Shown piece by piece: positions 7,249 to 14,742 of a stretch of 64,000 bases of DNA. The stretch covers positions 372,001 through 436,000 of the forward strand of contig CAVWRJ010000002.1 of the NCBI GenBank assembly GCA_963757335.1, in the 5' to 3' direction. This DNA comes from DASQPA01 sp963757335. Lineage in GTDB: Bacteria; Acidobacteriota; Thermoanaerobaculia; Multivoradales; UBA5704. Below the pieces are notes generated by a model. The model ran no database searches, was not told where the DNA came from, and saw only the letters and a list, made by a program, of their open reading frames with translations. Every line of letters starts with the position of its first letter. The first letter of the stretch is position 1. A program made the position numbers and the translations under genes.

Positions 7249-7901
7249 AACTTCTCGAGGTACCGTGCCTCGTTTGCAGAGGCTCACGGTAGGGCCACCT
7301 ACCCGGTCTTGGGCTCCGTGTCGACCCCCAACCGTCCGAGACAAAGCGCGCGGCCATCCGCCTCAGACCTCATGGAGCACGATCCCGCGAGGTACGGCCG
7401 GTGCCGCCAATCAACAATTGCGGCTCGGTCGTGTCTAGAGAAGGAGAGCGACCCTGAGACAGAGTAGGAACGATACCCTCTGAGGGCTCGCCATGTGACG
7501 AGAGGAGTAGCGCGTTGCAATCAGAGATAGAGGCATTGGGATCTTTCCTGGCTGCCGGCGGTCACGTCGGAGACGCAAAGCCTGGATGCGCGTGCATTTT
7601 TACTCCGGCGCCCGGTTGCAGCACTCCCTCGAGTATCAGGACCGGCGGCACGTGGCTGTTCACCAGCTGCCGTTCCATCTCCGCGGCGGCCCTCCTGATG
7701 GTCGGCACAGCCGTTGTCGTAGCGAAGACTCCTTCACAAGCACTATCGGATCCAGAGTACGGCATGTGGTTCCGGGCATGAAAGCGGGCCTTCGGATTTC
7801 GGCTACGTGCAGGCGAGTTGGGCCACTTCCAACACGCCGGGAGTAATCTGGCGCCAAGGTGAACGCTTGCCGCATATGGTGTCTGCCGAACAAGAAGACT
7901 A
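7249..7901. other. Region without a supported gene, possibly decayed
   Basis: Several short open frames lie on both strands, but none has a convincing start with ribosome site. A plus-strand stretch from GTG 7807 reads QASWATSNTPGVIWRQGE then EDYWILDPGYDFAADSTVEY and stops at 7995, which looks coding, while the following ORF continues in another frame. This could be the remnant of a longer gene interrupted by frameshifts, or simply chance reading. Confidence 0.3.
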
Positions 7902-8591
7902 TTGGATCTTAGACCCGGGGTACGACTTCGCCGCGGATTCGACCGTAGAATATCCGAAAGCCGCCTGGTCACCAGGCAAGCGGCATCCATCCTAGCAGCA
8001 CTTTACGCCGCTCCGACGGAGTCCCAGTGGGCCGTGGACGCGGGCTACCAATGGCTGTCCTCAGAATCAAGCGATCTTCGGACCTTCAGTCCCGCGCAGA
8101 CGTGGGAGGCGTGGCGTCTCGCAAGCGACATTGAGGCTTCCACTCACGATATCAATTGCACTTCCGACTCAGCCGTTCTCGCCGTCGTCGAGGCGGCCCG
8201 CGACCGCTTGGGCGCGCTCGATCTGAGGGACGTCCATCCTTCGCTCTCGCAATATCTCGCCGCTGCCCAGACAGCCTTGAACGATGGCGCCACCACGATC
8301 AGCACCTGCTTTGTGGTGAGCCATGCGGAAGATGGAGCGGATCTCGCGGCGGCCTTGTTCTGCCTGTTTTCTGACAAGACTTGGAAGCAGTGCATGGACA
8401 GTTCCGCGACCACTCGCAAGGTGATCGGTTTAGCGGGCAAGTTGGGATCGATCCCTTGTGACCAGGCGGCCCAAAATTTCTGGAAGAGGCTCGGTGAGCT
8501 GGATACCGAGCAACAACACCTTCAGGTCGACTTCCGAGCCAAGTATGGGCTGCAACTCACCTCGCCCGTTCGAATGGTGACCTGTCGCTGA
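7902..8591 (+). CDS. Hypothetical protein, start uncertain
   Basis: A 229-codon open frame with no recognised domain. The stretch from about residue 40 (AVDAGYQWLSSESSDLRTFS) onward has a natural composition, helical segments and four cysteines. TTG 7902 is the longest start, but the first 30 residues are Arg-rich and overlap another frame; GTG 8035 is an alternative. No signal peptide is evident. It converges on the gws operon and both share the hairpin at 8687-8723. It may be the 3' part of a broken gene that began upstream. Confidence 0.45.
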   Translation: MDLRPGVRLRRGFDRRISESRLVTRQAASILAALYAAPTESQWAVDAGYQWLSSESSDLRTFSPAQTWEAWRLASDIEASTHDINCTSDSAVLAVVEAARDRLGALDLRDVHPSLSQYLAAAQTALNDGATTISTCFVVSHAEDGADLAAALFCLFSDKTWKQCMDSSATTRKVIGLAGKLGSIPCDQAAQNFWKRLGELDTEQQHLQVDFRAKYGLQLTSPVRMVTCR

Positions 8592-8686
8592 GAAAGCCGA
8601 CTATTGAGCTCACGAGCGTTTCGCCTCCGACTTCCTGGCCTCCCTTGGGGGCGGCCGAGGCACGGCCAAGCTGCGTGCATCGAAAG

Positions 8687-8723
8687 TCGAGGGGAAGGGC
8701 GGCGAGGCCGCCCTTCCCCTCGA
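8687..8723. terminator. Strong bidirectional hairpin between convergent genes
   Basis: A perfect 17-bp stem, TCGAGGGGAAGGGCGGC at 8687-8703 and its complement at 8707-8723, with a three-base GAG loop. It sits between the plus-strand ORF ending at 8591 and the minus-strand precursor ending at 8746. No long T run follows, so it may act as a transcript-stabilising or intrinsic-type stop for both strands. Confidence 0.7.
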
Positions 8724-8745
8724 TTGAGGCCCGGCGAGCGCCCGG

Positions 8746-8901
8746 CTACTCGTGGTCGCCGTCGCGGCTGTAGTCAGGCGCCGGATTGCTGGTCTCGACC
8801 AGCGTCACCGCCGTCTGGGTGCCGCCCGCGAAGATCAGCTTCGCCTCGGCGGTGTTGAGCGGCCGGAACAGCGGGCCGTCGATCCTCTCCATCTTCTTCA
8901 T
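8746..8901 (-). CDS. gwsA: Grasp-with-spasm system precursor peptide (candidate graspetide)
   Basis: This 51-residue peptide starts MKKMERIDGPLFRPLNTAEA and continues KLIFAGG, a leader ending in a double glycine at residues 26-27. The following 24 residues contain Thr28, Thr30, Thr33, Thr37, Ser38 and Ser45 as hydroxyl donors and Glu36, Asp43, Asp47, Asp49 and Glu51 as acid partners, as expected of a peptide cross-linked by an ATP-grasp ester/amide ligase. The ribosome site AGGAGG is strong. The ATG overlaps the gwsS stop by one base (TGATG), so it is the last gene of the operon. The symbol is used by analogy; the core is not similar to a peptide I know. Confidence 0.75.
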   Translation of the reverse strand: MKKMERIDGPLFRPLNTAEAKLIFAGGTQTAVTLVETSNPAPDYSRDGDHE

Positions 8902-10022
8902 CAGGTACCTCCTTTGAGAATGCCGGTGGGAAGCGGCAGGGCCGCGCCGCCGGGAGCCGGCGCCGCGGCGGAGGTCTGCCGCTCCGCCGGCGGTTGCCAC
9001 TCGGCGGTATAGGGATCGTAGGTACACTTCGACGGCTTCGAGTAGAGGTCCGCCGCGTCCGAGAGATAGGCCCGGCAGTCGGTGCAGATGTAGCGGAACT
9101 CGCAGTCCTTGCAAATCGCGATCTGGTCTTTGTTGATCGACCAGAGGACCGCGAAGTCGCGGTGGGCGAGCGCGCTGTGGAGCGTCCCCTGCCGCGCATT
9201 GCCGAACGAACGCGCCATCGAGGGGCAGTTCTTGATCTCCCCTCGGGCATCGATCGAGATCTTGCGGTTCAAGCAGGTATTGTGTTTCTTTCCCTCGGCG
9301 AAGGTCTCAAGATTGGTGACGAAGTAGCCCGGATGAATCTGGCCGCAGCAGCGGGGCGAGTCGACGACCTCTCGCCGGTACTGCGCGGTCACTCCCGTGC
9401 GGTAGGGCGGCAGCGGCCGATCCTCCGGCGCGGAGTGGACGACGATGTTGCTGAGCCGCCGGTGCTCCGAGGCGAGGCTCTCCAGGGCCTCCGGCGTGAG
9501 CTCGGGGCCGTAGCCGGTGACGAGGTCGATCGAGCGCAGGCGGCCGAAGCGCGCGGCGTTCAAGATCCGGCGCAGTTGGCCTAAGGGCGCGAAATAAAAG
9601 CAGCGCAGCTCCAGCGCCTTGCAGCCCAGGTCGTCGAGCTCGGAGAAAATCTTTCCATAGTCGTGGTCCGAGTCCGCGTCGACATCCAGAATGGCGTTGG
9701 TGATCCTCTCCGGCGCCTCCCAGGTCAGATCGATCGGCGGGAACCGCGCGGGGTCCGTGCACCAGAACCCGAGCTCGTGGTCGAGAAGGAACTCGAAATA
9801 CTCGTCGATCTCCTCGTCGTACTCGTGGTCGTACACCTTCTTGATCTCCGCCACCGTCTCGCCGGCGTGCTCGGTCAAGATCTCGTAGAGGCCGTTGGGG
9901 ATGGGCAGAGAGGTCTGGCGCTGGAGGTCGCAGATCAGACTTCGCCGCGCCCCCTGGACCGGGATGCAGCCGGCAAAGAGGGTAAAGGTCTCGTCGCCCG
10001 TCGGGTGCGGCTCAGACCTCAT
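8901..10022 (-). CDS. gwsS: Grasp-with-spasm system SPASM-domain peptide maturase
   Basis: A 373-residue partner of GwsG in maturing a ribosomal peptide. The N-terminal block FTLFAGCIPVQGARRSLICD followed by LQRQTSLPIPNGLYEIL is the hallmark of this family. The middle part has a radical-SAM-like barrel pattern (ITNAILDVDADS, LRSIDLVTGYGP) but no CxxxCxxC cluster motif, as is usual here. The C-terminal SPASM region (residues about 240-345) has CCGQIHPGYF, NTCLNRKISIDARGEIKNC and ICKDCEFRYICTDCRAY, giving enough cysteines for auxiliary iron-sulfur clusters. The Pro/Ala-rich tail after residue 345 looks like a linker. The start overlaps the small ORF upstream. Confidence 0.85.
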   Translation of the reverse strand: MRSEPHPTGDETFTLFAGCIPVQGARRSLICDLQRQTSLPIPNGLYEILTEHAGETVAEIKKVYDHEYDEEIDEYFEFLLDHELGFWCTDPARFPPIDLTWEAPERITNAILDVDADSDHDYGKIFSELDDLGCKALELRCFYFAPLGQLRRILNAARFGRLRSIDLVTGYGPELTPEALESLASEHRRLSNIVVHSAPEDRPLPPYRTGVTAQYRREVVDSPRCCGQIHPGYFVTNLETFAEGKKHNTCLNRKISIDARGEIKNCPSMARSFGNARQGTLHSALAHRDFAVLWSINKDQIAICKDCEFRYICTDCRAYLSDAADLYSKPSKCTYDPYTAEWQPPAERQTSAAAPAPGGAALPLPTGILKGGT

Positions 10023-10275
10023 CGTCGCCCCGCGGACTCGTCACGCCGAAGCACTTCGAAATCGGTTTGCGGAAGGGCGAGCAGGCGTAGCCCTGGGCGC
10101 GGTAGGGCCTGCTCTCGACGAGGCGCAGGAACGTCGCCTCGGCGGTCGGCGAGGTGTGGAGGGAGCGGAAGGTCACCGGCACGAGCTGCCGCCCCTCGGG
10201 GGAGAGGCGTTCGAAGAGCCCGTCTTTGGAGCCCGTGCCGGCAGGGGCAGGGGGATCGTCCTGGCTATCGGCCAT
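10012..10275 (-). CDS. Small unknown protein inside the grasp-with-spasm operon
   Basis: An 87-residue protein (89 if the upstream ATG at 10281 is used). AAGGA five bases before ATG 10275 favours the shorter form. It overlaps the gwsG stop by 11 bases and the gwsS start by 11 bases, so all three are translated as one unit. The sequence has an acidic, Pro/Gly-rich N-terminus (MADSQDDPPAPAGTGSK) and a basic part with two cysteines (YRAQGYACSPFRKPISKCFG). No domain is recognised. It could be an accessory maturation factor, a leader-binding protein or an additional substrate. Confidence 0.6.
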   Translation of the reverse strand: MADSQDDPPAPAGTGSKDGLFERLSPEGRQLVPVTFRSLHTSPTAEATFLRLVESRPYRAQGYACSPFRKPISKCFGVTSPRGDDEV

Positions 10276-11275
10276 GGGCATCCTTCAGCAGGAGGAGCTC
10301 CGCCACCTTCTTCTCCAGGTGGTAGTTGCAGGGGCCGGAGACCATCCCGAACTGCCCCACGGGGTTGACCTCCAGGAAGACCTCGCGGCCGTCTCGCGTT
10401 TGGAGGAGATCGATCGATCCGGTCTCCAGGTCCAGGTCCGCCATCAGGCGGCTCAGGCGCTCCGTGGTCTCCGGGGTCAGGCGGTAGGGCACCATCCGGT
10501 TCGGCTGGCTCCGGTTGTAGTTGCGGAAGTCGTTCCGGGTTTGCGGATCGGCCTGCGAGAAAATCGCCATGGCATGGCACTCGCCGGCCAGGTAGAAAAC
10601 CCGCAGCTCGTACTCCTTGTCAAGCCGCTCCTGGAAGAGGGAGGCGGCGAAACGCGCGGGCAGGGCGTCGACCGCGGCCGGTTCGAGGACGGTGGTGAAC
10701 ATGAAGTGGGTCCGCTCGCCCTCCAGGAAGAGGTCGACCTCGCCGATCGGCTTGGTGATGACGGAGCCGTACCGCGCAGAGAAGCTCTGGAGCGCCGCGC
10801 GCTCGGTCGTGACGAGAGTCGCCGGCGTTTCGAGGCCAGCCCGGGCCGCCCGGGTCAGGACGTCGAGCTTGGTGGTGCCCGAGCGGTGAGGGTGGGAGAG
10901 CCAGGGGAGACCGGCGAAGCGCGCAAAGAGAAAATCGGAGAGCTTGCGCGATTCGAGGGTCAGGTTGCGCCGCAGGTCATAGTAGAGCTTGTGGTCCAGC
11001 GCCGCTGGCGGTTCGAGCAGGCTCGCCGACTCGTGTCGCCGTTCGCGCATCCAGCGCCGGAACCAGACGGTGCCGACCTCGGCGAGCGGCAGCACGACGC
11101 CGTCGGCCTCGATCTCCAGGGAAGTCTCGGCGCCATCGATCGCGAAGCGCAGGGCGGCCTGGCCGTCCAGGTCCTCCCCATTGAGGCGAACCGAGCGGCC
11201 GCCCAACGCCTCGATCCAGTCCATGACCTCCTCGGTCGTGGGTTCCATGGCGGACTGGCTGAGGATCAGAATCAT
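10265..11275 (-). CDS. gwsG: Grasp-with-spasm system ATP-grasp peptide maturase
   Basis: A 336-residue ATP-grasp ligase that activates acidic side chains and joins them to hydroxyl or amino groups of the precursor. It opens MILILSQSAMEPTTEEVMDW, typical of the family, then VWFRRWM, RRNLTLESRKLSDFLFARF, WLSHPHRSGTTKLDVL, the ATP-binding lysine in SVITKPIGEVDLF, QERLDKEYELRVFYL, and metal residues in ETGSIDLLQT and E302/N304 of VFLEVNPVGQFG. It is the first gene of a minus-strand operon that continues with the 87-residue ORF, gwsS and the precursor. The ribosome site is weak. Confident at family level; the exact linkages made are unknown. Confidence 0.85.
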   Translation of the reverse strand: MILILSQSAMEPTTEEVMDWIEALGGRSVRLNGEDLDGQAALRFAIDGAETSLEIEADGVVLPLAEVGTVWFRRWMRERRHESASLLEPPAALDHKLYYDLRRNLTLESRKLSDFLFARFAGLPWLSHPHRSGTTKLDVLTRAARAGLETPATLVTTERAALQSFSARYGSVITKPIGEVDLFLEGERTHFMFTTVLEPAAVDALPARFAASLFQERLDKEYELRVFYLAGECHAMAIFSQADPQTRNDFRNYNRSQPNRMVPYRLTPETTERLSRLMADLDLETGSIDLLQTRDGREVFLEVNPVGQFGMVSGPCNYHLEKKVAELLLLKDAHGR

Positions 11276-11489
11276 GGCTACATCTCTACCTGCCTAGTGC
11301 GGATGGGAGAGGGAGTGGGGACATTCGACGGTGCACGCGAAGCTCTCCCCGCGCTGGATCGCCATCCGAGTCGGCGGCCTTGGCTTCGAGCGTTCCACGG
11401 GTCCAACGGAGGAGTCCAGCAACCTTTGCGGCTACCAAAATCCCCGGTGGCGCACCTTGCGTAGTGGAAGCACTTGAAAGGAGCGAGAT

Positions 11490-11624
11490 ATGAAGAAAAA
11501 AGAGCTGCCGCGGCTTACCTTGAATCGTGAAACCCTCCTCAAGCTGGATGCATCGATCCTCAATGGGATCGTGGGAGGCGATGCGCCGCCCTCGTCCCAG
11601 ATCTGCTGCCCCAATCAGCACTAG
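11490..11624 (+). CDS. Second lanthipeptide-like precursor peptide
   Basis: A 44-residue peptide starting at ATG 11490 with AAGGAG upstream. It begins MKKKELPRLTLNRETLLKL, matching the leader pattern L-x-L-x-R-E-T-L-x-x-L of the peptide at 6992-7171, and reaches a double glycine at residues 29-30 (LNGIVGG). The remaining 14 residues DAPPSSQICCPNQH carry two adjacent cysteines and two serines. It stands alone on the plus strand, divergent from gwsG, 34 bases from the convergent membrane-protein gene. The modification enzyme is not in the window. Confidence 0.65.
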   Translation: MKKKELPRLTLNRETLLKLDASILNGIVGGDAPPSSQICCPNQH

Positions 11625-11657
11625 GGCCAGGGCGTCTGTAGAGCCTCGGACAAGAAC

Positions 11658-12173
11658 TCACGAGAGGGCAGCCCCAGGCACCTTTCCCGGCTTCCGGGCC
11701 CGGAGCAGGAGCCAGATGCCCGCGATCACCTGGACCAAGGAGCTGCTCATTCTCGCCAGCCGTTCCGCCGCCTGGCCATGGAGGGGAACCCCAGGGTGCT
11801 GGAAAATCGACGACAAGAACCAGCTGGAGAGTTGGAGGACGAGAGTTTCGAGCCCGGAGATCAGAAAGATCAGACCCGCGACAAAAAAGGCGAGCATGGA
11901 GAGATCGCCGGTCGTGAAGGCGGCCTCTTCCTCACCTGCCGCCGGGCCGCGGAGGATCCAGCCGGTCACCACCTCCGTGCGCGCCAGGAGAAACCAGACG
12001 ACGACCAGCGAGATCACCAGCTGGAGCGCCATAATGTACAGCAGGCCTCCCCCGCGGAGCTCCTTCGGAAGCCCGAACGAAACCGCGAAATCCGCGGCGG
12101 CGTTGATGGCGGACAGAAGGAGATACAGCGCGAAGAACCGGACTGCCGCGGCCGTGAGCGTTTGAATCTTCAT
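11658..12173 (-). CDS. Small integral membrane protein of unknown function
   Basis: 171 residues with four predicted membrane segments: FFALYLLLSAINAAADFAV, LLYIMALQLVISLVVVWFLL, LSMLAFFVAGLIFLISGL and LVQVIAGIWLLLRA. A short acidic loop (AAGEEEAAFTTGD) lies between the second and third. ATG 12173 begins MKIQTLTAAAVRFF; a longer open frame upstream is rich in Ser/Arg/Pro and not credible. No catalytic or transport motif is seen. It lies next to the peptide precursors but there is no evidence of a role in export. Confidence 0.7.
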   Translation of the reverse strand: MKIQTLTAAAVRFFALYLLLSAINAAADFAVSFGLPKELRGGGLLYIMALQLVISLVVVWFLLARTEVVTGWILRGPAAGEEEAAFTTGDLSMLAFFVAGLIFLISGLETLVLQLSSWFLSSIFQHPGVPLHGQAAERLARMSSSLVQVIAGIWLLLRARKPGKVPGAALS

Positions 12174-12473
12174 AGAGTGCCCCCTTGGACCCCAGTATGG
12201 CAGGATCTGAGGGTCGATGGCCGCAGCCGGCGGCTTCACCGAGACGCCGACCCCCATCTTTTCCGTCGTCCGTTGAGCCTCAAGTAGGGGAAGAGGCGGC
12301 CGGGAAGAGGCGGCCGGGCCCAGCCGGCCGCTTGCTTTCCCCAGGTGGCGCGCCGAGGTCCTCCGTGGAGAAGTCCTCAGCAGCAGTGCAGCAGCACACA
12401 GCTGTGAAGCCGGGTACACGCCGACCCTCGCCCCCTTTTCAGGGAGGCACCTTCCGGCACGTAGCGCACCCGC

Positions 12474-12845
12474 CTAGGGCAGGGGGCCGGACCAGCACTG
12501 GCACGCGAGCGTGTTGGTGCCGGAGCACCGGTCACCGTAGACGCTCTGGCAGCTGCCGGTCTGGCTGCCGAAACGGCCGTAGTGACAGATCTGACCGATC
12601 GTGGCGCCGGCACAGGAGTCCAGGCTGCACACACCGCAGGTCGCGGCCATCGCGACCGGAGAGCCCGGGGTGAGCTTCAAGAAGTCGATCGTCTGTGTGG
12701 CAGTGGCGCAGCCGGCTGCGGGCGACGCGGAAGACTCGACCGCCGACGTAGCGTTCGGCGGCGCGGCGAAGGCAGCCGGAGTGAAGGCGAAGACTCCCAA
12801 CACCAACAGGGCGGCGAGCATCAACAGTCCAGAGCGTACTTTCAC
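12474..12845 (-). CDS. Secreted Cys-rich small protein
   Basis: A GTG at 12845 preceded by GAAGGAG gives a 123-residue protein with a signal peptide (VKVRSGLLMLAALLVLGVFA then FTPAAFA). The mature part contains ten cysteines (GCATAT, CGVCSLDSC, ICHYG, GSCQSVYGDRCSG, ACQCWSG), so it is probably disulfide-rich in the periplasm or outside. A short Ser/Ala linker follows the signal. The longer frame from 12923 has no ribosome site. No known family is recognised; it may be a peptide toxin, an inhibitor or a structural protein. Confidence 0.65.
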   Translation of the reverse strand: MKVRSGLLMLAALLVLGVFAFTPAAFAAPPNATSAVESSASPAAGCATATQTIDFLKLTPGSPVAMAATCGVCSLDSCAGATIGQICHYGRFGSQTGSCQSVYGDRCSGTNTLACQCWSGPLP

Positions 12846-13116
12846 GTCTATCTCCTTCTCAAAGGTTAACGAATAGACGGAAGATACCATATGCTTAAGG
12901 CGCGGCCCGGTCTCCGATTCCATTGCGCACCGCCTGGGTTAATGGCGCAGGCATTTGTCGCTGGTCTCCAGCCGATCGGGATCGATCCCCAGCGCCGAGC
13001 CGTCGCCGGCCGTGCCGAGCAGGAGATCGCCGCCCTCGGTGTTCAGGAAGCCGTGATTTCAGTCACGGACTCTACCTGTAATGGGCCAAGGGTCAGGCGA
13101 CGCTAGGATGCTACGC

Positions 13117-13986
13117 ATGAAAAGGGTCCTCGTCACCGGGGCCACCGGCACGGTCGGCCGCCAGGTGGTCTCGCAATTGCTGGCGGCAGGCGCCTCCGTC
13201 CGGGCGCTGACGCGCCACCCGGAGGCCGCCGGCCTGCCGCCCGGAGTCGAGGTCGTGCGCGGCGATCTCACCCTTCCCGACACTCTGGAGGGGTGCCTGG
13301 AGGGCCTCGAGGCGGTGTTCCTCGTCTGGACCGCCCCGGCCGAAGCCGCCCCCGCCGCCCCCGCCGCCATAGACCGGCTGGCGCGGCTGGCCCGGCACCT
13401 CGTGTACCTCACCGCTCCGCACCGGACGCCCCACCCGTTTTTCCAGCAGCCCAATCCGCTGGCGGCGATGCACGCGCAGATCGAGAAGTGGATCGAAGCG
13501 TCGGGTCTTTCGTGGACGTTCCTCCGGCCCGGGATGTTCGCCGCCAATGCCCTCGCCTGGTGGGCGCCGCAGATCCGCACCGGCGACGTCGTGCGCTGGC
13601 CCTACGCCGCCGCCCCGACCGCGCCCCTCGACGAGCGGGACCTGGCGGCCGTCGCGGTCCGCGCCCTCCTGGAGGACGGCCACGCCGGGGCGGAGTACGT
13701 CCTGACCGGCCCCCAATCCCTGGAGCAGCGCGAGCAGGTGCCGACGATCGGCGACGTGCTCGGCCGGCCGCTACGCTACGAGGAGCTCTCGCCGGAAGAG
13801 GCGTACCGGGAGCTGCGCGCTCCCGCCGCCGTCGTGACCATGCTCTTGAACGCCTGGGCCGCCGCCCTCGGCCAGCCCGCCCTCGTCACCTCCACGGTCG
13901 AGGCGGTCACCGGCAGGCCCGCACGCACTTTCCGGGAATGGGTGAGCGACCATGCGGAGGAATTCCGGGCTCCCAGCAGCGGATGA
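13117..13986 (+). CDS. NmrA-like NAD(P)-binding oxidoreductase/sensor
   Basis: The N-terminus MKRVLVTGATGTVGRQVVSQ has the GxxGxxG nucleotide-binding motif of extended short-chain dehydrogenases, followed by VRALTRHPEAA and VVRGDLT, which bind the cofactor. The later WTFLRPGMFAANALAW block is typical of NmrA/QOR2-type proteins, and no YxxxK catalytic pair is clear. At 289 residues the length is normal. Several ATGs are close; 13117 places the glycine motif near the start. These proteins act as redox sensors or as reductases on unknown substrates. It is apparently monocistronic, with the tandem repeat array directly after its stop. Confidence 0.8.
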   Translation: MKRVLVTGATGTVGRQVVSQLLAAGASVRALTRHPEAAGLPPGVEVVRGDLTLPDTLEGCLEGLEAVFLVWTAPAEAAPAAPAAIDRLARLARHLVYLTAPHRTPHPFFQQPNPLAAMHAQIEKWIEASGLSWTFLRPGMFAANALAWWAPQIRTGDVVRWPYAAAPTAPLDERDLAAVAVRALLEDGHAGAEYVLTGPQSLEQREQVPTIGDVLGRPLRYEELSPEEAYRELRAPAAVVTMLLNAWAAALGQPALVTSTVEAVTGRPARTFREWVSDHAEEFRAPSSG

Positions 13987-14008
13987 TCCGCGCCTGCCGC
14001 CGGTCCGC

Positions 14009-14239
14009 CGCTCCCGGGAGCGGACGATCCGCTCCCGGGAGCCAGTCCTCCGCTACCGGTAGCCGGCGACTCGCTGCCGGCAGCCGGCGGTCCGCTCTCC
14101 GGAGCCAGCGATCCGCTGCCCGGAGCGAGGGGCTCGCTCCCGGCAGCGGGCGGCTCGCTCCCCGTCGCGAGCAATCCGCTGCTCCGAGCGAAGGGTCCGC
14201 GCCTGGTAGCGGGCGACCCGCTGCCGGGAGCGGATGACC
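14009..14239. repeat. Eleven-copy 21-bp palindromic tandem repeat
   Basis: Eleven contiguous 21-base units, each starting CGCTNCCGGNAGC and ending in a variable seven bases (for example CGCTCCCGGGAGCGGACGAT then C). Each unit holds an imperfect palindrome centred on CCGG. Copies diverge by several bases but the spacing is exactly 21 throughout. The array starts 22 bases after the stop of the NmrA-like gene. One reading frame gives heptapeptides like SAPGSGR, but no start or conserved gene supports translation. Confidence 0.8.
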
Positions 14240-14389
14240 GGATTCCGGGGTCCTCGAGCCGGTATTTGCCCTTCACCGCCCGACTTGCGCCGAATTTCAC
14301 GGCCGGCTTCAAGAACCGGCGCGGCTCGCCCTCCTCTCTCTGGGAAAACTGAAACGTACCCTTGAAAATGTTTGCGCACCCTCCAGAAT

Positions 14390-14475
14390 CTAAAACACGG
14401 GCTCCGGAATTATAAAAAATACAACAAAATTTAATTCCGACGCTCGAGAAACTAAAATACGGCCTCGTGTTTTAG
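14390..14475. other. AT-rich island with nested inverted repeats
   Basis: CTAAAACACG (14390-14399) and CGTGTTTTAG (14466-14475) are perfect complements enclosing a very AT-rich stretch that itself contains GGAATTA and TAATTCC. The composition is sharply different from the surrounding DNA. It lies between the 21-bp array and the pterin-dehydratase-like gene. No gene is seen from 13987 to 14742; the rest of that interval is unremarkable. Confidence 0.55.
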
Positions 14476-14742
14476 TTTTCGCAGTGGCCCATGGCGTTTT
14501 CGGTATTTTCCGGCTTGCTCCCGCGGGTACTTCCCTACGCAAATTGCACATCCCGTCGATCTCCTTTCCTTGCCGCATTTGACTAATCTTCAGAACCTGC
14601 CGAACTATCAAATCACAACAAGTGGGTGATTTTTCTCTTGCACTCCGCTAGCGTCTCTCTCGTCGCGGGACGACTTGGAAAAAAACCGATGAATCTCCCG
14701 GCGCCACTAGAGGCGCTCGGGTTTTTGTAGAGGAGGTGTTGT

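Noticed and set aside
8994..9584. Plus-strand frame inside gwsS
   Set aside because: The minus-strand gwsS matches its family along the whole length.
8901..10022. Calling gwsS an active radical SAM enzyme
   Set aside because: No CxxxCxxC cluster motif is present in the N-terminal half; only the SPASM-type cysteines are seen.
10154..11464. 436-codon plus-strand frame opposite gwsG
   Set aside because: Mirror of a clear ATP-grasp gene; no start signal or known family.
13293..14237. Plus-strand frame running through the NmrA-like gene into the 21-bp repeats as heptapeptides
   Set aside because: It overlaps a well-supported gene in another frame; the heptad pattern follows simply from the 21-base DNA period.
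14009..14239. CRISPR array
   Set aside because: Units are contiguous 21-mers without spacers and no cas genes are present; the same applies to 36992-37185.
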